Source: Gammaproteobacteria bacterium (lineage in GTDB: Bacteria > Pseudomonadota > Gammaproteobacteria > Steroidobacterales > Woeseiaceae). Taken from it: a DNA stretch of 36,429 bases. The notes below the pieces were generated by a model, which saw nothing but the letters and a program-made list of their open reading frames with translations, was not told where the DNA came from and searched no databases. The stretch covers positions 1 to 36,429 of the forward strand of contig SMWE01000094.1 of NCBI GenBank assembly GCA_004357475.1, read 5' to 3'. Of this stretch, positions 27,201-35,327 are shown piece after piece. Position 1 is the first letter of the stretch, and every line of letters starts with the position of its first letter. A program made the position numbers and the translations under genes.

Positions 27201-27594
27201 CAATACCCGCGCCAAAAGCGTCGATCGTCTGGATTCGCAGGCGGCCAGGTGACTGTATGAGATTCCAGGCTAGCTGCCGATCCCGCGCGAGTGCCGCGGT
27301 TGCTGCTCGAAACGTCGTTCGTTCGTGTTCTGCGGCGGGCGCAATGCCATCGCGCGCGCGCCGCAACGCGCCGATAACCCGTAGTTGCATTTCGGAAGCA
27401 GCTTTTCGCGTAAAGGTGAGCGCCAGGATTTCCTCCGGATTGTTCACTATTGCCAGCAGTTTCAGGTAACGCTGTATCAGCAATTCTGTTTTTCCGGATC
27501 CGGCTGGCGCCTGCACGATTGCTGAGCGTTCTACGTCAAGCGCATCGGCGCGCGACTGCTCGTCTGCCTGCAGTAGCTCGAAGTCAGTGAGCAC
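24205..27594 (-). CDS. AddA-like UvrD/RecB-family helicase with C-terminal PD-(D/E)XK nuclease domain
   Basis: Walker A IVQAPAGSGKTELLIQRYLKLL, ILALTFTRKAASEMQLRVI, Walker B LLVDEMQDTSLSQYGLL, RLQIMTMHKAKGLQFDHVVLHGLGR, LLYVACTRAVKSLQLIG; nuclease HWIVDYKTSTHEGG. Confidence 0.9.
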   Translation of the reverse strand: MLTDFELLQADEQSRADALDVERSAIVQAPAGSGKTELLIQRYLKLLAIVNNPEEILALTFTRKAASEMQLRVIGALRRARDGIAPAAEHERTTFRAATAALARDRQLAWNLIQSPGRLRIQTIDAFGAGIARSQPLSSGLGGIGATLTGAEMSAMYRAAAAATFDSLDAAGAPGESVERVLVHLDNHTGLYISHISRMLAYRDQWLAMTGSGLSDPQNAIAARKQLEKNIENIVVQQLSRLCRLFPEGRATELLALISYAIENLHKSDKPEHPLCELAGDSKLPGSAAGDRVAWQAISGLLLTKGGDWRQSINKNDGFPAGDKGQKKSLYALVDQLREVPDLHENLLRIRSLPEPRYVDEQWDVLLALLKLLPLAVAELQRLFSERGVSDHIQVALAANHALGPLDQPGEIALMLDYQLRHLLVDEMQDTSLSQYGLLKKLTAGWSPGDGRTLFCVGDPMQSIYRFRDAEVGQFLLARLNGIGGVKLDSLVLRRNFRSGEHLVHWFNTIFSQILPLQDDASSGAISYSESVPVEEHANSGEYRMHPLFDASPDEEARYTLGVIRKCLQEHPGEDLAVLVRSRTILPALTHELRLAAIPYQALDIDKLTDLPEIIDLLALTRALCHESDRLAWLALLRGPWVGLTWCDIHCMVKNDASSTVFELLDDASRMASLSVDAVDRLTKFRERMVAATRGSATETLRDRVELAWFALGGPAMLRDAEQLDHVYRFLDVIGNIESAGSLADVNDLERMLDRERVSSKPDPDCRLQIMTMHKAKGLQFDHVVLHGLGRAARISDKAVLSWLINTGSDGRSEMIISTVGPRSEVENDPLHQFIETTQRDKERLELDRLLYVACTRAVKSLQLIGNVGLTADGQSYRSPEGRSLLHRLWPAIEPVVARAFAESGIAESAASCADDEPQLVAPVLRRLRVEPPSDAPPLPRCGDRPDQSATGNESQVEYHWVGAAARHAGTIVHRWLQRMSDGIADIDDQDRLRRTSRRWARALGVREDEIEAVCDRAAIALEKISADARGRWLLFGDGRTELAVSGVIDGQVRSVIIDRIRIDDEGVHWIVDYKTSTHEGGDLEGFLQQEADRYKPQLDLYAALYANLTDAPVRTALYFPLLQKFCEV

Positions 27595-30187
27595 GCTTGA
27601 TTTCCTCGATGCGGCTCAGAATGGCAAGTGGGCGCCCTGCATCCGCCGTCAATAGCAGATTGATACGCACATCGCCGGCCGCAATTTCCCTGAGTGCCCG
27701 GTGCACCTCGCCGCGCCATGCATAGAGTCGTTGCGGCCATTCATCCTGCCGGGCAACATCCCACTCCACGCTGCCACCCGTCCCTTTGTAACTGATCGAG
27801 CGGCTGTCTATGTTGATGAGCGCGAGACCGCCAACCGTTTCCTGCAACACGTCCGCATACACAACAAGCTGCAGGTCCAGTGGATCACCATCCCTGTTGA
27901 GAAGGTTCTTAGGTCTGCCGGTCTTGTAGTCGATAACGAGTAGCGAGCCATCCGCGAGACGATCGATGCGGTCGATCCTTAGCTTAAGCCGGACACCGCA
28001 TGCTGCGGAGTCGACGCACTTTTCTACATCCACAACCACATACGCGGGACGTTCGATCTCCGCGCTGACAAAACTTCGCAAGAGCCGAAAAAGGCGTGCC
28101 CGCTCCAGACCCAACAGCCGCATGTGCGTTTTATCCGCATGCCGCAGATGATCGGCAAGCGCCGAGTCGATCGCGCTGCCCAGACGTTGTTCGAGATTCT
28201 CCGCATCCCAATTTCTTACGTCTGCCTGGCTCGGGCAGCCCGCAAACAAGGTATGCAGGGCGTTGTGGATGATATCGCCACGCACACCCGGAGCAATACC
28301 GCTCTCGATCGCATCGGGTCGCCTGACGCCGAGGCGTCCGTATACGAATGCAGCGAAAGGCTCGACGGATTGTCGCTGTACCGTGTAAGCACCGCCCCTG
28401 ACGGATTCGTCCGCGGTAACAGCTGGAACGGGATCATCGGTGACGATTGCCGTCGCCTCCGCTCCGCAAAACCGGGTAGCATGCCAGCCCGGATCTCCGG
28501 GTCCGGCATAGATATCAAGTGCCATGTCGTCAAGCAGACTGCTGGCCGCCAACTCTGACTCACCATCGCTTCCCGGCCAACTGAGGACCACCGCCGGCGC
28601 GCAGCCTGCCAGGCGCTGCAACACGCGCCTCGAAAACAGGAGCGTATCGGCAGGTGTCGCATCGGGCAGTCCGAATTCTTTTTGCAGTTCGCGCGACAGC
28701 AGCGACGAGGGATTGCCGGCGGGCGGCCAAAGGCCTGCATGCATCCCGCTGATCCATAGGTGGTCGAATTCCATGCCGGCGGCCTCGAGTATGCCCATCA
28801 GCGGCACGACGCCTGCATCTGCTTCAGCTTGAAAAATGACATCCGCCGCAAGCGAGGCAAGCCGTTGCACCGCCTCATGGAATCGCAGTTGCGGCGTTAC
28901 GATTGCCGTTCTTGCCAGTTCATTCAGCAAGTCGCGCCAGCGGTTGATGAGCTGGAATTCGCTGCTGGTCAGTGCTCCCTCGCCCGGCCAGCGCCATGCG
29001 CTCAGCAATGAATCCATGCGGCCTGCCCAATATGCCGGGCTGGCCGCATGCTGCGCATCCTGTTGTAACGCGATGACTGCTTCCATGCCGCGGAACCACG
29101 CCAGTGAATCCGCGCTTTCATCCCTGCCTTCGAGTAGCCGCAAAAGACTGCCGGCCGACCACGCCCGATCGGGCAGCCTGCGTAATGCAAGCTCCAGGCG
29201 GCTGCGACCTGCCAACGCCTGGCTGGCCAGGCATTTGCTTCGAAGTAGCAGGCTGATTTCTCTCGTGGAAAGGCCGTGATGGATCCACCGCAGAATCAAC
29301 AATGCGCTCGAAATCGCGGGAAAATCCGACAGCTTGCGGCCGTACGATACGTTGACCGCCGCGCGCAAGCCCTCGCCGCCGTATTGCCAGCCCGGTGCCA
29401 GGCCTTCGCGGACCATTCGCGCCGTTCTGTCCGCCTCGCTTTGCAAGGCCGGACTGATGATCGCTACCTTTGCCTGCGCATCATTTTGCAAAATATGCCG
29501 GGCCCAGGCGCCCGCCGCGCGCATCTCGGCATCATGATCTGCGAATGCGGCAACGCTTGCCTGATGACTTGTTCCTGGGACCGGTGCCGTTTGCACGCTG
29601 CAACCAGCCGCCGTCAGTGCATCGATGACCTCCGTCACCGCGGGCGAAAAGCGGTCGAATCCGGCAAAAACCGCCGCCTTCGGCGCACTGCTGAGTTTGT
29701 TTGACAGCAGTCCGGTAACGAGCCGTGGGATGCTGTCCCGGTCGGTCCAGGCAGCAGATTCCAACCGCGCCTGATAATCCGCGGCTGCAGCCGCAAACAT
29801 CTGCTCATCGGGGCTGCGCGCTGAGTCTGCGAGGTCAGCCAGGGGAACATTCCAGGCCTTGAGTCTCTGCCATGCGTCACGCGCCTGCCGAATGACACCA
29901 CTGAGCGCAGGCAGATCCTCTGGCGCGTGTTTCCTGAGGCAACGTTCCCACAGGATTGAACTGGAAAAATCATCGACAGGAATCGGCAACGGAAGCGGAT
30001 CGGCAACGGCTTCGAGTTGCCGCTTGCACCAGTCGTTCCAGAAACTAATCGAGGGTGTTACCCATGACCGGACGCCGGCTGCCAGCTGTTGCGCGGCATA
30101 CGCAGCCTGAAGTTCGCGCGCCAGGCGCCGGCTGGCGGTGATGACTACTGCATCCCGGTCGATTGCATCCTTAAGCCACAGGTACAT
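27584..30187 (-). CDS. AddB-like protein with C-terminal PD-(D/E)XK nuclease
   Basis: 867 aa; GIAPGVRGDIIHNALHTLFAG, LKLRIDRIDRLADGSLLVIDYKTGR; overlaps the start of the AddA-like gene. N-terminus lacks a classical Walker A. Confidence 0.82.
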   Translation of the reverse strand: MYLWLKDAIDRDAVVITASRRLARELQAAYAAQQLAAGVRSWVTPSISFWNDWCKRQLEAVADPLPLPIPVDDFSSSILWERCLRKHAPEDLPALSGVIRQARDAWQRLKAWNVPLADLADSARSPDEQMFAAAAADYQARLESAAWTDRDSIPRLVTGLLSNKLSSAPKAAVFAGFDRFSPAVTEVIDALTAAGCSVQTAPVPGTSHQASVAAFADHDAEMRAAGAWARHILQNDAQAKVAIISPALQSEADRTARMVREGLAPGWQYGGEGLRAAVNVSYGRKLSDFPAISSALLILRWIHHGLSTREISLLLRSKCLASQALAGRSRLELALRRLPDRAWSAGSLLRLLEGRDESADSLAWFRGMEAVIALQQDAQHAASPAYWAGRMDSLLSAWRWPGEGALTSSEFQLINRWRDLLNELARTAIVTPQLRFHEAVQRLASLAADVIFQAEADAGVVPLMGILEAAGMEFDHLWISGMHAGLWPPAGNPSSLLSRELQKEFGLPDATPADTLLFSRRVLQRLAGCAPAVVLSWPGSDGESELAASSLLDDMALDIYAGPGDPGWHATRFCGAEATAIVTDDPVPAVTADESVRGGAYTVQRQSVEPFAAFVYGRLGVRRPDAIESGIAPGVRGDIIHNALHTLFAGCPSQADVRNWDAENLEQRLGSAIDSALADHLRHADKTHMRLLGLERARLFRLLRSFVSAEIERPAYVVVDVEKCVDSAACGVRLKLRIDRIDRLADGSLLVIDYKTGRPKNLLNRDGDPLDLQLVVYADVLQETVGGLALINIDSRSISYKGTGGSVEWDVARQDEWPQRLYAWRGEVHRALREIAAGDVRINLLLTADAGRPLAILSRIEEIKRAH

Positions 30188-30191
30188 CGGG

Positions 30192-31080
30192 TCACGCGTA
30201 CTGTCCCAGCAGGGTGTCTATCCTCGAAAATACGTCATTGATAACATCCGGATCCGGCAAAGTCGTCGCCATTGCGTGTTTCAACGATGCCGCTTTTTCC
30301 AGCTCGCCTGTAAACACGCACCAGCCCACGCGGTAACCGCAGGCCCGGTAAACTTTCGAGAGTCCGGAATAAGTGAGGCACACCGTATTTCTGACGAGCG
30401 TCGCAAGCGGAATAAACTCGGCGTCGTCGTAGACCATCTGGTCGTAGATCTCGTCAGACAGGATCACCAGGTGGGTTGCTCCGCCAGAGCAACCATTTGT
30501 TCGAGCAACTCCCTGTCGTAAACCGCACCGGTCGGATTATTGGGGTTAATGATGACCAGCGCCCTGGTGCGTGGCGTAACCATCGCCTCCAGCGCCGCGA
30601 TATCGGGCGCAAACGACTTCTCCGGCGGGCATGGGTAATGCCTGACAACACCGCCGTTGAGCGCGACCGCAGCAGACCACAGCGGATAATCCGGGCTTGG
30701 TATCAGCACTTCATCGCCCGGATTGAGCAAAGCGCGGAGCGACAAGTCGATCAATTCACTGACCCCGTTGCCGATAAAGACCTCCTCGGCAGTGATGCCC
30801 ATGACGCCGCGGCCCTGCTGCTGCATGACGCGACCGCTTCACGGGCGGGGAAAATGCCCTTCTGGTGGCTGTAGGCTTCCGCCTGACCGAGGTTTTCGAT
30901 CATTGCCAGGCGCATCGTCTCTGGCGTACGAAATCCGAATAACCCGGGGTTGCCGATATTCAGCGAGAGCATCTCGTAGCCCTGCTTTTCGAGCTCGCCG
31001 GCGCGGTGGGCGAGCTGACCGCGAATCTCGTATTTGACATCCGCCAGCGTCTTACTGGTCTGGATAACGTAGTCGCTCAT
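30192..31080 (-). pseudogene. alaA: AlaA-like PLP-dependent aminotransferase, two frameshifts plus internal deletion
   Basis: MSDYVIQTSKTLADVKYEIRGQLAHRAGELEKQGYEMLSLNIGNPGLFGF... (31080-30751) continues in another frame as MQQQGRGVMGITAEEVFIGNGVSELIDLSLRALLNPGDEVLIPSPDYPLW...NPNNPTGAVYDRELLEQMVALAEQ (30826-30464) and then ILSDEIYDQMVYDD...TYSGLSKVYRACGYRVGW (30467-30192). About 296 codons against roughly 400 expected. Confidence 0.8.
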
Positions 31081-31095
31081 CTGCTATTCCGCGGT

Positions 31096-31132
31096 TAAAA
31101 ATAAAACCCGGCCAACCTTGCGGTTGGCCGGG
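31096..31132 (-). terminator. Rho-independent terminator for the minus-strand DUF6491-like gene
   Basis: Perfect 11-bp stem cccggccaacc (31107-31117) / ggttggccggg (31122-31132), 4-nt loop; on the minus strand followed by TTTTATTTTT. Confidence 0.88.
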
Positions 31133-31202
31133 CGGGTCCGCACGGAGATTGCGGATTGCGCGGCTGAATCGCTTGGCTCCTGTTGCCAGGAACCCGTCCG
31201 AC

Positions 31203-31679
31203 TCAGCCTAGCTCTTCAACCTCAGCGCCATTCAATTCCGGCGGCGCCGGGTCCTGTATATCGCCCGGGTCTTTCTTCCCGTAGCGAATCATTAACTGTT
31301 CAACCTGCTGCGGAGTCACCCTGCTGATCGAGTGAATCCTGGCCTCGCCCCCCGAAAATCTGTCGAAAATTATCGAGTCTCCACCATAGGGGCAAAGCCG
31401 GTCGTCACGGGACCTGGTCCCCAGCTGGAACGACGATTTCAATCCGAAACTCGGCCCCAGCAAGCGGACATAGTAGCTTCGCTTGCCGGACGCATGAATC
31501 AGCAGGCTGTCTCTGCCCAGTGGCGTGTAGTCTCGGATAGTCCGGATCCAGATGCAATCCGAGCCATTCAAATCGAGGTCTTCGGGGAGCCTGTCAGCCT
31601 CTTCAGCCGTCGCAGAAATGCTTAATAAAATGCATGAAATAAATCCCGTGAAGAATTGTTTTATAAGATCTTTTCTCAT
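31203..31679 (-). CDS. Small secreted protein, DUF6491-like
   Basis: Signal-peptide-like N-terminus (MRKDLIKQFFTGFISCILLSISATAEEA), CIWIRTIRDYTPLGRDSLLIHASGKRSYYVRLLGPSFGLKSSFQLGT...DRLCPYGGDSIIF. Confidence 0.65.
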   Translation of the reverse strand: MRKDLIKQFFTGFISCILLSISATAEEADRLPEDLDLNGSDCIWIRTIRDYTPLGRDSLLIHASGKRSYYVRLLGPSFGLKSSFQLGTRSRDDRLCPYGGDSIIFDRFSGGEARIHSISRVTPQQVEQLMIRYGKKDPGDIQDPAPPELNGAEVEELG

Positions 31680-31764
31680 AAATCACGTCGCTATCAGTGG
31701 CCGTGTCCGGAGCGGGCATTGTCGCCGAACTTAATCCGTTGGACTCGTCGAATTAACATTAAGT

Positions 31765-32634
31765 TCAGGTCAAATCCGCAGCTTCCAGGCGACCGACGGG
31801 CCGCGAGCCATCCCGAATCCACTCGCTCCAGGAACCGATATAGACACGCGGTTCATCCAGCCCGGCGATCGCGGCCGCAAGCACCAGGTGACAGGCCGTC
31901 ACGCCGGAGCCGCACATGACGGAAAATGCCGGTGGCGTATCGCTCCCCAGGAGCGTGGCCCACGCGCGACGTAACTCTTCGCGCGATTTCCAGGTGCCAT
32001 CGGCATTGATGTTCTCGGAGAAGGGAAAATTGATTGCGCCCGGAATATGTCCCGCAACCGCGTCAACAGGCTCCGTCCGGCCATCGAAACGCGGCCGGGC
32101 CCTGGCATCGACAAGATGCAATTCACGACCCTCGCTGATCGTTGCGCTGATTTCGCCGGTCGTTATGACGCGGCCGGCATCGGGCGATGCAGGGAATGAG
32201 GATACGGTAACTTCGGGCACCCCGGTTGCCATCTCTCCGCCGGCAGCGCGCCACGCATTAAGACCGCCATTGAGTACCGCTACCCGCGAATGGCCCAACC
32301 AGCGGAGCATCCACCACAGGCGGGCGGCCAGCGCAGCACTCGCGGTGTCGTAGACGATGACCTGCGTGCCTGCCCCGATACCCCAGCCTTCGAGCGTCGC
32401 TTTGAAATCATCGGCTTCAGGCAGCGGGTGACGTCCGCAGGCCTTGTTTACCGGCCCGGCGAGATCGCGGTCGAGGTCCGCGTACAGCGCGCCGGGAATA
32501 TGACCGGCCAGGTACTCTGTGCGGCCTTGCTCCGGCTGCATCAAATCGAAGCGGCAATCTATCACCCGGCAATCTGTGCAGCCAGCCATATCCTGGAGTT
32601 CCGCGACCTCGATAAGTTGGAGATAGCTTTTCAT
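31765..32634 (-). CDS. sseA: Thiosulfate / 3-mercaptopyruvate sulfurtransferase (tandem rhodanese)
   Basis: VIDCRFDL...AGHIPGALYADLDRDLAGPV...GRHPLPEADDF...FSVMCGSGVTACHLVLAAAIAG...VYIGSWSEW. Start at MKSYLQL (32634) rather than the 32670 extension. Confidence 0.88.
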   Translation of the reverse strand: MKSYLQLIEVAELQDMAGCTDCRVIDCRFDLMQPEQGRTEYLAGHIPGALYADLDRDLAGPVNKACGRHPLPEADDFKATLEGWGIGAGTQVIVYDTASAALAARLWWMLRWLGHSRVAVLNGGLNAWRAAGGEMATGVPEVTVSSFPASPDAGRVITTGEISATISEGRELHLVDARARPRFDGRTEPVDAVAGHIPGAINFPFSENINADGTWKSREELRRAWATLLGSDTPPAFSVMCGSGVTACHLVLAAAIAGLDEPRVYIGSWSEWIRDGSRPVGRLEAADLT

Positions 32635-32701
32635 TCTGAGCCTTGTACACAGGATTAGCCTCAGACACAATATGCGCCCGTTAGCAGCACGGAGTCGTTT
32701 G

Positions 32702-33451
32702 GTGGAGAAAATACTTGTCGGCCTGAAGCGGGTTGTGGATTACAACGTCCGCGTTCGGGTCAGGTCGGATGGCAGCGGCGTTGAGACTGACGGCGTCAAG
32801 ATGAGCATTAACCCGTTCGATGAAATCGCACTGGAAGAAGCGCTGCGGATCAAAGAGCGTGGCGACGCCGCCGAGGTCATCGTCGTATCGATCGGCAACA
32901 GCGATGCCCGGCAGCAGCTGCGAACGGGACTGGCGATGGGTGCCGACCGTGCCATCCTGGTGGAAACTGATGAAGAGACCGATCCATTGAGCAGCGCCCG
33001 GGTGCTACTGGAAATCGTTAACCGCGAGCACCCCGGTCTCGTGTTGCTCGGCAAGCAGGCCATCGACAATGACAACAACCAGACTGGTCAGATGCTGGCC
33101 GCACTCTGGGGCCGGCCACAGGCGACTTTCGCATCAGAACTCGTCCTCGACGGCAACCTGGCTAAGGTAACCCGGGAAATCGATGTCGGGCTCGAATCAA
33201 TCGAGGTCGACCTGCCTGCCGTGGTAACCACCGATTTGCGGCTCAATGAGCCGAGATACGTAAAGCTGCCGGACATTATGAAAGCGAAGAAAAAGCCACT
33301 GGAGCAGATTCCACTGGCCGAGCTCAACATTGAAGCATCCGCGAGGATCAGCGAAATCGCTTTCGCGCTGCCGGAACAACGGCAAAAAGGAATAATGGTC
33401 GATGACGTCGCAGGCCTGGTGGCCGCACTACAAGATAAAGGGCTGCTGTGA
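32702..33451 (+). CDS. etfB: Electron transfer flavoprotein subunit beta
   Basis: GTG start; EKILVGLKRVVDYNVRVRVR, KMSINPFDEIALEEALRIKE, LLGKQAIDNDNNQTGQMLAALWGRPQATFAS, RLNEPRYVKLPDIMKAKKKPL. Confidence 0.95.
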   Translation: MEKILVGLKRVVDYNVRVRVRSDGSGVETDGVKMSINPFDEIALEEALRIKERGDAAEVIVVSIGNSDARQQLRTGLAMGADRAILVETDEETDPLSSARVLLEIVNREHPGLVLLGKQAIDNDNNQTGQMLAALWGRPQATFASELVLDGNLAKVTREIDVGLESIEVDLPAVVTTDLRLNEPRYVKLPDIMKAKKKPLEQIPLAELNIEASARISEIAFALPEQRQKGIMVDDVAGLVAALQDKGLL

Positions 33452-34395
33452 TGACAAGAATCCTGCTGGTCGCCGAACATGATGGCACCACGATTAATCC
33501 GTCAACCGCCAAGTGTGTTACCTGCGCCAGTGAACTACCGGACGCGGAAATCCATGTGGCCGTATTGGCGGAAGATGGCGCCAGCCTGGCGAGCGAAGTT
33601 GCCGGCCTGACATCGGTCGACAAGGTCATCCAGGTCGATAATCCCGCCAATTCATATCCCGTTGCGGCAATACTTGCGCCGCAAATCGTGGCAATTGCCG
33701 ACGGCTACTCCCATGTCTTTGGCCCGTCGACGACATTCGGCAAGGACCTGATGCCGAGAGTTGCCGCATTGCTTGGCGTCAATCAGATCAGCGACATCAT
33801 GAGTGTGCTGGGCAGTCACTGCTTCAGGCGACCGATCTATGCGGGCAATGCAATCGTCACGGTGGAAGCACCGGCAGGCCAACCAGTGGTAGCCACGGTC
33901 AGAACTGCATCCTACGCAAGTGCCGCTGACGGTGGCTCGGCGTCAATCGAGGCAGTATCTGTCGATGCGGACCTACCGGGTCACACGCGTTTTATCGAGT
34001 TGCGCTCGGGCAAATCCGACCGACCTGATTTGCAGACTGCCGCCAAAGTGGTGTCAGGCGGCCGGGCCCTCGGTAGCGCAGAGAATTTCGACCTTATTTA
34101 CAAGCTGGCGGATGCGCTGGGCGCGGGTGTCGGCGCCTCGAGGGCCGCCGTTGATGCGGGCTACGTGCCGAACGAAATGCAGGTCGGTCAGACCGGAAAG
34201 ATCATCGCTCCCAAACTGTACATTGCAATCGGCATCTCGGGCGCCATCCAGCATCTCACCGGAATCAAGGATGCAGGGACTATCGTCGCGATCAACAAGG
34301 ACGGCGAAGCACCGATTTTCGAGATCGCAGACATCGGGCTGGTCGGCGACCTGTTTAAAATCGTCCCCGAACTCGAGGCTGCAATCAGCTCCTAG
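33451..34395 (+). CDS. etfA: Electron transfer flavoprotein subunit alpha
   Basis: [127 protein letters not shown]. Confidence 0.96.
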   Translation: MTRILLVAEHDGTTINPSTAKCVTCASELPDAEIHVAVLAEDGASLASEVAGLTSVDKVIQVDNPANSYPVAAILAPQIVAIADGYSHVFGPSTTFGKDLMPRVAALLGVNQISDIMSVLGSHCFRRPIYAGNAIVTVEAPAGQPVVATVRTASYASAADGGSASIEAVSVDADLPGHTRFIELRSGKSDRPDLQTAAKVVSGGRALGSAENFDLIYKLADALGAGVGASRAAVDAGYVPNEMQVGQTGKIIAPKLYIAIGISGAIQHLTGIKDAGTIVAINKDGEAPIFEIADIGLVGDLFKIVPELEAAISS

Positions 34396-34404
34396 GGGCG
34401 GCTC

Positions 34405-34887
34405 TTACAGTTTCGCGAGAATCGCATCGGCCTCGCTCACCTCGAGCTTACCCGGCGCTTCCACGGCTACATGCGTAGCCGTTCCATCGTCGATGATGAT
34501 CGCGAATCGCTGCGACCGGGTCCCCATGCCGAACGCCGTACCGTCCATTTCGAGGTCAAGCGCCCTGGCGTATTCGCCGTTGCCATCCGCGAGCATCATT
34601 ACCTTGTCACCAACCTTCTGATCTTCGCCCCAGGCGTGCATCACGAACACATCGTTCACTGACATGCAGGCAATCGAGTCAACGCCTTTGGCAAAAAAAT
34701 CAGCGGCCTGATTGACAAATCCAGGCAGATGACTCGCCGAACAGGTCGGCGTAAATGCCCCGGGCACGGAAACCAGGACCACTTTCTTGCCGGCAAATAA
34801 TTCATCGGTTGATATTGCCCCGGGACCGGCATCCGTCATAATACCGAACACCCCGGACGGCATTTTTTCACCTACTCGAATAGTCAT
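34405..34887 (-). CDS. Peroxiredoxin (Prx5/redoxin family)
   Basis: VLVSVPGAFTPTCSASHLPGFVNQA...SIACMSVNDVFVMHAWG...DGTAFGMGTRSQRFAIIIDDG. Confidence 0.93.
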   Translation of the reverse strand: MTIRVGEKMPSGVFGIMTDAGPGAISTDELFAGKKVVLVSVPGAFTPTCSASHLPGFVNQAADFFAKGVDSIACMSVNDVFVMHAWGEDQKVGDKVMMLADGNGEYARALDLEMDGTAFGMGTRSQRFAIIIDDGTATHVAVEAPGKLEVSEADAILAKL

Positions 34888-34932
34888 TAATAACCTCCAA
34901 TAAATTATTGATCTTTATATCTTTTTATTGAG

Positions 34933-35253
34933 CTAATAATCGTTTTCACCGACATGCACAATAAGACCGTCCCAATCTTCATTCATTTCCAGCTGACAGG
35001 TCAGGCGGCTGTTGGCACGCCGGTCATAAGCGGCCTCCAGCATGCTGTCCTCCATGTCGTCCATTGCCGGCATTTTGTCAGTCCAGGCCTCGTCGATGTA
35101 GCTATGGCAGGTTGCACAGGCGCAGGCGCCGCCGCATTCCGCCACGATGCCCTCGATATTGTTGTTGATGGCGCCTTCCATGACGGAATAGCCACTCTCG
35201 ACGTCGACCTCGTGCCGTTCGCCCTTTGGCGTGATGTAAATAACTTTGGGCAT
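34933..35253 (-). CDS. 2Fe-2S ferredoxin, adrenodoxin/putidaredoxin type
   Basis: MPKVIYITPKGERHEVDVESGYSVMEGAINNNIEGIVAECGGACACATCHSYID...SRLTCQLEM (C-X5-C-X2-C ... C). Start at 35253 rather than 35295. Confidence 0.92.
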   Translation of the reverse strand: MPKVIYITPKGERHEVDVESGYSVMEGAINNNIEGIVAECGGACACATCHSYIDEAWTDKMPAMDDMEDSMLEAAYDRRANSRLTCQLEMNEDWDGLIVHVGENDY

Positions 35254-35278
35254 TTCCTGAACCTGGGAGTCGCGAATC

Positions 35279-35304
35279 AAAAAAACGGGCGCCATCAGCG
35301 CCCG
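35279..35304 (-). terminator. Rho-independent terminator for the minus-strand TPR gene
   Basis: Stem cgggcgc (35286-35292) / gcgcccg (35298-35304), 5-nt loop, followed on the minus strand by seven T. Confidence 0.85.
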
Positions 35305-35327
35305 CTTTTCACAAGGGGCACGAATGG

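Noticed and set aside
24205-30187. AddAB-like pair as a novel anti-phage defence island
   Set aside because: Motifs fit general recombinational-repair nucleases, and neighbours are housekeeping genes; no other defence genes adjoin.
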